From assembly GCA_903813345.2 (NCBI GenBank), contig CAIIXF020000011.1, positions 36,824,062 to 36,888,061 on the forward strand: 64,000 nucleotides of DNA, given 5' to 3'. Within the stretch, counting starts at the first letter, position 1. Each line of letters starts with the position of its first letter. The position numbers and the translations under genes are program-made. Below are positions 1 to 12,200 of this stretch, one piece after another. Source of the DNA: Owenia fusiformis (lineage: Eukaryota; Annelida; Polychaeta; Sabellida; Oweniidae). A model generated the notes under the pieces. The model was not told where the DNA came from. It made no database searches and was given only the letters and a program-made list of their open reading frames with translations.

Positions 1-199
1 GGCTATGAGAGAGTACAGTGCCACATAATGGTGTTAACAAAATTATTGTGTATGAATGAAAATGGTATGTATTGAATGGTGAAAATTATATTAATAGTCA
101 AGCAACAAATCTGGGTTTGATCAACATTAAATGTAAAACTGTTCATCAAAAAACAATATCAATTATTAAAGGAAGTATCAATTAAACTGCAATACTCAC

Positions 200-277
200 T
201 GGTCCAAATCCACCTCCTGCTGAGATGAGCTCTGGGTTCTTTGCCAAGTCTAGTTGGTCTGTTTGTTGATGTGGAGT
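200..277 (-). CDS. CPT1: CPT1 exon 17 (last visible)
   Basis: Residues 687-712, ending GGGFGP, donor GTGAGT at 199. The remaining C-terminal exon(s), expected to begin with the VADDGYGVSY-type block, are not present in positions 1-199. Confidence 0.95.
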
Positions 278-3200
278 CTGAAATGTGCAATCAAAGATAA
301 TTATTAATATACTTAACTGTAGTACCAGGGGTTCCATTAATAACATGTGATATTTTGGAGTTGTTCTTTTCAAATCCCTGTTTGTAAGGGTGTGCAATGG
401 TTTCCATATGAAATAATTATTTCCAATAATTTTGTTCGTTGTTTATTTACCTTGAGTAGGGAATAAAGTTACATTTAAACTTTAAATGTCAGTTTTGGCA
501 TTCTCCAAATGCAGGGCTTCATTACTCAAATATGATATTCAGTGCTCTGTTTTGAGAATCATTTAAACTTACAATTTGTCTTTTGATCTAAGATTAGACT
601 ATTGATTTCTAAAGAGTTGAAAGTTACAATTGTACTAAAAAAGGATCTTGTAGCCCTTTGGTCCATGGGTGGATTCTTGGGGACTAGGTATATAAGGTAC
701 ATTGGATCAATATTGAGATGTACATTTACTATGGGACACCATCATGCAACTCACAATGCAACAAACCTTTGCATTTTAGTTCTTTTAATCATTTAGCAAC
801 TAGGCCTATCAAACAGAAAACTTGGCATGAAACTGAAACATTTCACTCAACAGAACTCACTTTAGAATCATGTTGAGTACCCTTCCAGAACATCTAAATT
901 AAATTGTACAGCAAAAGTTGTTGGTTGTTTAAAAATCTATGTGTGTTTTCAGATTTGTAGCTTTAATTATGCAACATTTTCTTAAAATTCAATTGCGAAC
1001 TTATCATCCTGCTTATTGAGTGAGCAATATTTTTCAAGCTACGATATTCAAATGAGTTCTTAAATCACCATTTGAGGGCAAATCGTGGCTCCATTGTAGT
1101 CACACGTGAATTGATTGAAGGCATTTAGCAGCATCAACACAAATTCTTTACAATCATGCTAAATGTGAACTCTACTGTGTGTTTTAATCACTTCAACATG
1201 ATCATGAAATACATCAAAAATCGTCAATATAAATGAGTGAGAAGGAGTCCTAATACAGACCCCTTAGACACTTACCTGACTGGTTGATAGCCTCCAAGGC
1301 TCACTCAATACTTCCTTGAGGAATGGCGATTCAATCCCAAGGTATTTAGAAACAACATACAAGCAGAATAGATGGCGATCAATGCCTCTACCAGTCATGG
1401 CATTTCTATAGCCCTTCTGATGGATCTCTGTAGCTTCACGGAACAATGCGATCCTTTCAGATGTCTGGAACATATGAAGATGTATAACAGTTATTCACAC
1501 AAGGCTAGGCATGCATTGTCACATTCCAGCCAATCAGAAACAGCATATAGACATGCTATATCAGATAACCAAGCACGAGTTTTATTTGTTTTAGAAAATA
1601 CTTTTAAATATTGCCACATAAAGTTGTTCTGAAATGACTGAAATTGAATATTAGCTTACTGTTTTAGATTTATCCTCCATTGCCTTAACAAAGTTGGTTG
1701 ACTCTACGGTACATGAGCGAACAGTTTCTGTACGTCCTCCACGGAAGAGACGCGTCATGGCTGCCTCGTATGTCAAACACACACGCCCTGCATCCTAAAA
1801 TAGATTAATAATTCATATAGATTATGATTACATCTGTGAAGATAACAGCTCATCTTCCCAAAAACAAGTAAACTGATGAAACTAGATAAAATAGAAACAG
1901 AAGTATTACCAACAGAAATGGAAACAAACAACCAATGATGACATTGTACAAAACAATCAAAAAGCACAAAATTATGAGACACTTCAAACTACAACAAGAA
2001 CAAGGTATTAACATGCAAAATGTCACCACATGTCATTAATTAGTTGTTACAGACACCAAACATGGAACACAAACCAGTGAATGCCAAACACCAATCATGA
2101 AACACCAACCAACAAATGCCAAACACCAACCACCAACCAATTTGGAGACTATAACAATATGCACATAATAATAACAAATTAGTAGGCTAATGTTTTGAAA
2201 GTGCTTACTCTGTAGTAAGCCAACTGTAGTGCCATCTGTATGAAGGCATCTGGACTAGTTTTACACTTCTTCATGAGTCCCTTCCCATAAGCATCATGCA
2301 TCATCAGGTGGAGGTCTACATCATTTAGCAGTTTCTCTGCTACATCTAAGCTGTTATGGATCACCTCAATACACTGAAATAACAAAAATTGTACATTAAT
2401 TGATGATTTTCTCAGACTATGCAAAGATGCATAGAATAGAATAATAAAAACATTCACTTTTAGAAACAGTAAAGACAACTTCACCCAGTTCATTTTGTCA
2501 ATATACTACTATAATAGAGAGATGTGCATAGCCGTAGGCAGCGGGGGTTCGGTGGGTTCGAACGAACCCCCGGTCAGGATTTCCCAAAATATCATTTTGG
2601 TGAAAGTAACCAGAAACATTAAATTACTGTGCTATTTGAAAACTACATATATGAGCAGTAAATGAATTGATATTTGTTATGGTGAACACGAGAGCCTTAT
2701 TTTGTTAAAAACATGTCATAGTGAAGTTACACTTCCCTCAAAACGTTTGGCAACCTTAGACACGGGGTGAGATTCAATTTTGGGAAGACCCCAGAGCATG
2801 AGATTTTACATTAGAAATAACAATAATTTCGCACAATTAACTTAAAAGTTGCTTCTTCTCGACAAAATAACCCATCTTGGGCAATGGCTAAATCAGTCCT
2901 TTGTAGGAATTTTGTTTTAAGCCAGTTCTGGTCCAATACGAGGATATTGAAACTAGTTATTGAAAACAATGCAGACGTCCCATACTCCGAATGATTTTTA
3001 CAACATTGACGAATAATTATCTGGAAAAGTCGTAATATTGATGAAACACATGTTCTTTCAAATGTGTACATCACTGTTTTGTTTTATTTCAATTGAAATT
3101 TAAAATATTTCTTGGGACGTCCCTGGGGCTGGCGTAGTCCCCGAAACCAATTCGTTAAATAATTAAAAACGTTGTGAAATTAATTATTTAAAAGCGTATA

Positions 3201-6200
3201 TCATTTATAAACGCAAGCATTTGTTCAAATTTATTCATTCTTTCAATTGTTCAGTATTTATTTACCCATCACCTTCGATTCCAAAGAAAAATCAATCTTT
3301 GCAAAAAATGATTTTGTGTTTTCAGATACACTCCACTCATCTAAGAGATTGTATAGAATTCAAATTGTTATCGTTCCAGTTTACTTGCTCTCCGTTTTCA
3401 TGTTAATGTCATGATATGTTTAGCAAATAAATTACATAATAAAAAACATTGAAAATCATATGGTATTAATCTTCAAATAATGAAAGCGTTATTTGTTATC
3501 AAGCCGTCTGAACTTAACAAAATACGTATTTATATTCGAACAGTCGCTTGTATTTATATATGATTTATATCCACCAAAACGTTTTTATTATCAGTCATAT
3601 ATCAGTTATATTGTCAGGACGTCCAAAGCAATATTTTTAACTTTTTAAAACAAAGCATAACCGAGACCCACTTATTTGAATAATAGATATTTTCATCAGT
3701 AATACGACTATCCCGGATAGTTTAAAAAGCCTTCGTATAAACGTTGTGAAAAGTTATCATAGAAGAACGACCTTTCCGAGTACAGGGTGTTTGCGCCAAT
3801 TTCAATAACCTTGCATTTGATCCGAACTGGCTTCCAACAAAATTCCTGAAAAATAATGACAAGCCATTGCATGAGGTGATATATTTTGTCCTAGATGAAG
3901 TAGCTTATAAAGAATAAATTGTGCGAAATAGTTGATATTCCTTGGAAACAAATCATGCTCCAGGATCTTTTAGAAGTCAGACGAAATAATGCTGGATTCG
4001 GGGCAAATCAGATTTCAGGATATCTATTCAGTAAAAGATTCACCGAAATATATTTTGATGCAGAAAATTAATTGTAATAAGTTGTCTGAGTTTTTTGAAC
4101 GTTGCCTAAAGTGAACATTTAAGTTAGAAAGCTACAAGGTCATTTTTGAAAATCGTTTTTACGTCCTGTGTTATTTCAATGGGAGAGGTTTCTTAATAAA
4201 GCCTATTACTTTCCGACTTTGCTTAACGTAAATAAAGACATCATATTTGTTAAATAAAATTCAAATTCAATTGTCTACTTAATTCAATGAAGGTATTAAT
4301 ATGAATTATATTTCCCCTCCTTTTCTATTTACAAATTATGCATATAAAATTGAAACTTAAAGATGCAATTAATACATACTCCAATGGGTTAGTTAGGATT
4401 GCCAAACTTTTGGAGGGAGTGTAATTGTACAAATTGCATTATTTGAGGAACCCTAATAAGGGGGGGGATTTGTGAATAACATAAAAATAGAACCCCCGGT
4501 CACCAAATCCTGGCTACGCCACTGATGTGTGTATGTTGTTTTTAATGTTGGGAATGTAGAATTGTGTACTTTGTCTTCATTTTTCATATTGGATAATGAA
4601 GACACAAAAACACATGTGGTTACCTCAGGTGAAAGATCCCACTGTAGTCTGATTGGATTGGGAGGTACCATCTCTGGTTCACCTTTACAGTGGCCATCCT
4701 CACGGTATCTGCAATTCAAAATACCACATTTAATATTCAGGTTAAATCAATTTTATATCAAAATGCAACTCCTATGAAAATTACATGTATTACTAAGAAT
4801 TTTATTCTCAATTTAGATTACGAAAAAACAATATCCCAATTACAACATTCCAAAAGTAATTTGAGCATCTTAACCTATTATATTGCTTTAAAACAGTATA
4901 TGAAATACATTATATTATGATCATGATTAAAATAAAATATATATAAAACAAACTTAAAGACTCAGTATTCATCTATAAACAAATTACAATACTTATTTTA
5001 CAGAACTAATTTACAATAGTCAGTATCAGAAGGTTACAGTTGTTGCATTTTCTTTCAAAATGCCAAGTAATGATATCAGATTTCATTGAGTTAAACTACT
5101 TTACCATGAACATACAGCTGTTATTGACCTGATAAACTCCACAATCTTAAAGTGCCTATATTGTGTGTAAATGCCATGATCTAACAATATTATATTCTAC
5201 CACTTGGGGTATGAACGGCTAATGAAGAATTCAGGTTACCATTTCCATCAGTAGTAGATATCATTGGATTGTGGCATCCATGTGTGGTGATATGAAAACA
5301 ATTTAGTTGCAGAGTTTCTATGTCTTAAAGCTAAGTGTAGTTGAAATATCAAAGTCAAATGTCCATGGCAATGTGGTTTAATTTGATGGAAACTAAAAAT
5401 ATAGAGACCAGGATTTACCAGCCCCCATTTTGAAAGAGAATGTAACACCTGTTACTTTCTCTGATACTGACCAGTAATTTAAAATATAAACTGCAAGAAA
5501 AAGACTTAATTTCATGCAAAATATGAAGGAAAAATTACAGGATTGGATACTAGTATTGGGGAGTTAAAAACTGAATGCGATTAGCATATAATTCAATACT
5601 AGAGGATGAAAACTTGCAATACAAAAGTGAGAGCAGAAAATGTGAGTTGACTGATCTGTGATTCCACTTGTTCCTGATGAGTGCAGAAAAATGTATCAGT
5701 CAAAGACTTTATTAATTCAACTGCATTGATACAAATTCACACTGCACGTCTATTATACAAATCTATTTCGGAACATGTGACTAGGTATTGACCAATCAGG
5801 ATAAGTGTTACATATTAGGTATATAATAAACACAACTGTAGCATGGGGATCGGAGTGTCACAATGAATAAATGAAGAGAAACAATAATACAATGACATGA
5901 AGGTACACTCACTTAAAGATCAACTTGTTTAATGGCATCATCCATACAATGCATTTTTGATATACTGTAATACAAGGTGTCCATAAAGTTCCTACAATTA
6001 TAATACAGTCAGTGTAAAGAGACTAATAGACACCCTGTATAATATCTTATTGAATGGTGAATACAACGCAGAACTAAGTTGCATACTACTGAGGGTCACA
6101 TCTACCATTGTGTTTCAAATTTCAACAAAGCTGACTAAAACAACTGGCTTCACGATTAGTTGTCCTCAGATTTCGAAAAAGCGTAGGTGCCATACACAAC

Positions 6201-9200
6201 AATGATATGATGGAAGTCTGGAGAAATAAATATAAGTAAACATAAATACCCGTATCTGTCTTTTATGGTAAGAAACTCCCATGTTTGCGCCATTATTGGA
6301 GCATCAGCCCTGAATTCAGCAGAATATCCACTCAGTGCAATTATAGCCAAGGATAAGGATTAAGGGGGTGCTATTGTTAAGAGGTTCTATTGTTAAGATA
6401 GAATTTATCCTCCTTAATTACTTAGAGGGATCAGTCATTTAAATATGGAAAGCTTATGTTTAACAAGATTCTCAGTGGGATTAATTAATTAATGGTTTTA
6501 GTAAGCACACAAAAAGCTTAAATTATTCCAACTGTGGGTAATTGTATGTCATCATTCTACATTCTACAACTATTTTTCCAAACTTTGACCATCAAAACAA
6601 TGGAAAAAATGACCAAGACAAAATGTAAAAATGTAATTAGGTCCCTTTGTATACGTAGAGGAGATAAATTCAATTTTCATCATCGTGACAAGAAAAAGAA
6701 AATCTAAAAAATAATCGACATTTCAATTTTCACTAACCTGGAATCAACTATATACCAGTCAATACAGAAGAGTAGCTAGATTTGAAAAATACAGACATTA
6801 AATTACCCGAATTAATCATTTGATGTCAATTAGAGTGAAGCAAACAATGCGGGGGGAGGGGGGGGGTTAAGCTGGGTTAATAACTATAGCTACTAATCTA
6901 TTAGTTTTTATCATTGTACAGCAAAACTTGTGAATATGAATGAATGGCTCAAAATGTAAAGTTTAATATTCCTGTTGCATATGCTATAAGATACTCTAAA
7001 TATGAACATCTTTCATCATCAATGTTAAAGATAGTCCCAGCAGTGTTAATTCAAACAGGTTTTGCTGTACCATGATTTGATGGGCCTACATGCTAATTGT
7101 AATTGCCAAGTTGTATAGTTACTTGTAGGGGAAATTGAGGTTTATGTGCTCTCTCCCACAACTGCATATATGGAGATAAAATAGAATGGGGGAGGGGGGA
7201 TGTAGGGAACAGATGTGGTGGTTCCATTTCAGATGTTCCTATCCTCTCCAGAGCTTAGAGTTTAGAGAGGAGGGTCGGGGGACTGAGAGAGTAAAAGGAT
7301 CCAAAGCCAATGTGTTACATTGTTGTATCCGAGATAAAAGCTTGCATATTTATGTTCCATAACAACCTTGAAAAGATCAAAATGTGCAAATTTTCACCTT
7401 TGACATAACTTTAAAGTAATATAGAATGATTAACAAGGAAAACATACATACATATATTATTTTCAAGGGTTTTAATATGTAAATGTAATCATTCTATATT
7501 CTTTCAGCAAATGATATGTAGGGAATTCAATTGAACATTTAGGGTAAAAGCTGTCTAAGCGATGGCCTATTTGTATTGTATTGTATCTTGGTTACCCCAC
7601 ATTTGGCAAGCAATTGTACAATATCCTATGAAATCAAAACATGAATTTGAATCTGAAATCTGTAAATGAGAGATTAACAAGAGTTTTACAATGGAATTCC
7701 CCGACCATCGTCATGGTTACGAGACAACAACAATGTTAATATTAATGATATGACAACACCTCACAACATCTATAACTGACCCTAGTCGAAGAACATCATT
7801 GTCACACGAGAACTCCCAAAGGTGTGCCATAATAGGTGCGTCAGCCCTGAAACATCAAAATGACGGCAAATATTTGATAAGTGGTACTCTCGAAATCAAT
7901 CTTTAAGTATCAAACATCTTGATCATTGTCAATTTTCAGGCTCAACCCTCTACTGAATTCATCAAAAATATCCATTTTTTTATTTTCTAGTTATGTACAT
8001 TTCTTTAATACAAGTACAGTTACATATAAGTTGAGTTACACATTAAAAGCTGCTGCATTCACATAACAAATAAGCTCCAACACCACGACACAGCTTTTTA
8101 GTTTTATAGCAAAAAGCGAAACGGGCGAAACTTAGATTATAATACATAAAGGACTTAGCAATAAAGCTCATTCATAATGCAATAACAAGGCATATTCAGG
8201 TACTTTTATAATGTGAATATGACTAAAACAACAACAACAACAACTAAAACTTTACTCAGATTTTATTTATGCATGTCTTTACATTGATAAACTACTACTG
8301 TATGACATTTTAACTGTGAACTGAGCATCTATTATTACTAGCAAATTCTTGAAGATTTTCATTTGAGTAACTTAAATTTGACTTACCAAGAGTGTTCTGC
8401 ATTGAAGCCAATCTGAAACATACAGTGTACATGAAATACGTGTACATGAAATATGTGTACATGAAATATGTCTACATGAAATTACTGAGCATTAAATTAG
8501 ACTTTTTATCAGAGTTTGACTAAATGTACTGAGCAGAAACAGAATTGCCATGCTTTTCTGACTGTATGTTCTTATTGGATATCTAGCTATATCTAATTCA
8601 AATCTCTTGCAAATGATAATAACCCTACTATCACACCAAACTAGTTCTCACTACGTTCTCGAAAACGGGCTTCAATTGTGTACGAACGGACTGGACATAC
8701 TTAAAACCGTTTGGGGTCTATTTACAAACTTCATCGAACGTACTCGAACGGATAGGTCCTCTAGAACTTAGAACATGCTCAAAATGTTCTCTTGGTCGTC
8801 TTAGAACGAGTGACAACCTACTAATGACGAGATGGACGTTACGAACGGAACCGTCGTACTTCAATCCTACTAGTGACGTTTTTACAACGAGTTGAACTGT
8901 CTGAGGACGTATTGAGAACAAGGTAGAACTTATTGCAAACGGGTTAAAACTGATTAAGAACGTATTTATCAATGAGTTAGCAAAAATATAGCCATCACAC
9001 CAAGCAAGTTGCCACTGCGTTCTTCAAAACTGGTTTTAAACTGTGTGCGAACAGAATGAATGTAGCTACAATGTTCCACGGTCAGTTTACGAACTTCATG
9101 GACTTTCCCGGATGGGGAATGTGATTTACAATTTTGAATCGATTCAAAATTCGATGACGACCATACCGTTCTGTAATCAGGTCATGATGACCTTCTAGAC

Positions 9201-12200
9201 TAAGGGACGCATTATACAACGTTGCACACCGACGTGTTGCGACCTGAACGAACTGCGAATGAGATGGACGTATTGAAGACTGTTTGTGAACGAAGTAGCT
9301 AATTATTTTTAGGCATATTTCCCGACCACAGCCAGATTGAGCCCGTTTTACGACGTTGTCGTTGGACTTGCAAGAATGGGTAAGAACTAGTTTGGTGTGA
9401 TAGGGGGGTAATGCAAAAGCAAGCTCACCTTTCCATTCTTGAAGATGATAAGACTGAAAGACTTATCAAACCAGCGGTCATATCCTTTACCATGTAGACA
9501 GGTCCTGCCAAATTTGTCCAGAGCACCAATGTCTTTCTGTAATGAAAGGCTTTAAAATGATATATGGTTGAAACAACAGTGTTATAGATTTATGTAACAT
9601 GTGATAGAGAGTGAGAAAATATTTACAGTTAATCAAGCAGTGTGTCCTTTATCATCTAATATCTCATTACAGACATTTGATATCAAATGGTACAACAAAA
9701 CCATTCTAATAATCTTGCAAGACATACACACAATATGGACATTATTTTGGTTATCATTTGGTATTTAAAAGGCATTGGAGTGCTTAAGCCCAGTGATTAG
9801 TGACTGTTACAAAATACAAACATAATGAATAATAAGAAAAACTTATAAATGGACTTCCAAAACTAGACTTAAGCATTGATTCAGAAAAATGGTTGGTTGA
9901 AAAAAATTGTTGAAAAATGGGCACCACTAGAAATGATAGGAGGTCAATAAATTCTGAATTGTTTCAGTTAATAACTGATGGTACCTTTAATAGAGGACGC
10001 TTAAATAAAATAAAATATTAAAATAATGTACGAGTACAAAATGTGTAATCAAATTCAACAGCCAAAACAAAAGCTTATTTTTAGTAGTGTTATAGTTCTT
10101 TATATACTAACACTGCCATTTAAAACAGCCAAATGCCCATTGAGAGGATCCTATGAAGACAGGAAAAATAAATAAATAAATTTTAAGAAACTTTTTCATA
10201 TCAAAGCTTAGAACATGATCTTAATTTTTGTTTTAAGCATCATCCAATAACAAAATAGAACCATGTTACATTTCAACCACCAATCATCAAATTTCTTATT
10301 TCTGATAATACTAGCTATAAAAGCAATAGGTTGGATATATAATTCTCAAGGGGATGCTGGGAAAGATTTTGCATTTTCCCATAAGACAAAGCAGGGTTAT
10401 GTAAGGGGTATAAGCGATGTGGCTGGAACTTTGAGAATTGAAATGTGCTGCTGGTAAGAGCAGGGTGTAACATAGCATTTAACTGTGTTCCTTATTTCTT
10501 CAATCTTTTTGAACATGCCTTTAAGTATATGTGTAGTGAAGTACATTGGTATAATAGCCAGAACATAAATGCAACATTAACCAAATTATTCCAACAATTG
10601 TCCTTAATTAAATAAAATACCTTGAGAGCTTGTCTCTGAAATAAAAAGATAGCTTATGATGACATAAATTTGTATTTATTGATATAACTACAAGTACATA
10701 AATTCTGTAAATGCCACAAGACGTGACAGGTATTCAGTGAAACTGAAATATTTTGGACAGAGGAAAGGTGAACTAAACTTTTCAAAAATGCAGTCCATTA
10801 ATGTAAGAAATATATACAATAGTAATCTTTATCATGCCAACAAACTGATGTTTTGAACATTTAAAATCTGCACTGACCGGGTCAAAACCATGTTCTTCCT
10901 CATCAAGAGACACAAAGAACGCAGCTTTTTCGACAGCATCAAGAGACGTCTTGTTGACACCCTTGGAGAAATGTTGCTTCCTGGCCTTGGCCCATGGGAT
11001 ACGATCGCCAGCTGTCATAGCGGCCAACTTCTCCTCTCCTTCGACTGGCTCAGATTCATCGTCTAAGATTTTCTGGAGGGACCTTTAATGACAAACATCA
11101 GCATAAGTACATTACTTTGTATCAGCACAATATTTAAATTGGAATCAAAAGAGTTTAGAAGAAATGGCAATTATCACCTTATTTTTGGCATACGTCATAC
11201 ATGTACTCATGCTACAAGAGATGTCACTGATAGCTGGTTTTGTTCCGACCTGCAGAACTAGATAATGGCAACTCCGCGGAGTAGCAAATCCCAACGAACA
11301 AAATATCAATTACCGAATTCCAATCAATTATACTCATTACTTTGGTTGAAAATGAAAAAATTAGATTTTAGAATTGCGAATTCCTGCAAAGCAGCCATTT
11401 TGAATTTTCTGAGGTACAAATCTGAAAAATAATACCATAATTGTGATCTACTCCAAAATTCCTTCAATTTGAGTATAATATAGCCATACTTTGAAGGGAT
11501 CGAAAAATTATTGCGAAATCGTACATTAGACGGCCATTTTGAATTTTACGAGGCTCGAATCAAAAAAAAGATACAATATTTGCAATCTACTCTTAATTGC
11601 CTTTCATTTGAGTATAATAAAGCTATACTTCAGAGAGATCTAAAAATTAGCGAAAATTTCTGTTTTCCTTTCCCCCCATACATGGCCCCTGGGGGTCAGG
11701 ATGAAAAACACGGAATATATGTGAAATAGATAAATGTTGTGAATACACTACCGAAATTTCAAACAATAATATTAATTACTTTGGTTTAGAATGAAAAATT
11801 TATGATTTTTGTGAAAAAGTCCCGTCAGTTTTAAAGTGGCGGCCATCTTGAAATTTTTTTTTTTGCGTAAAACTATTCACCAATATACATCTTTCCACTA
11901 AATATGAAGAAAATCTGTCAACTAGTATTTGAGTTATCTTCCGGACAGACGGACGGACTGACTGACTGACTGACTGACTGACTGACTGACGGACAGACGG
12001 ACGGAGGGCTTCACTATATCCCTTACGAACTTCGTTCGTTGGGATAATTAGGCTCTCAAGTAGGTTTGGTTTAGGAATAAGAAGAGCCAACAACTCAAAG
12101 GTTTTAAATTAATCTAATATGCACAGTCACTCTGTTCTGAAATTGTTCCTTTCTGAAGCCAAATCTTTCTAATCGAACTGTTCCAATTATAGATTATACA

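Noticed and set aside
5248-5448. 66-codon ORF between exons 12b and 13 as a possible third alternative exon
   Set aside because: Lacks the ADAPIM block and suitable phases; only 12a and 12b carry them.
7418-7501. Small inverted repeat AATATAGAATGATTA / TAATCATTCTATATT
   Set aside because: Too short and AT-rich to claim as an element; could be chance.
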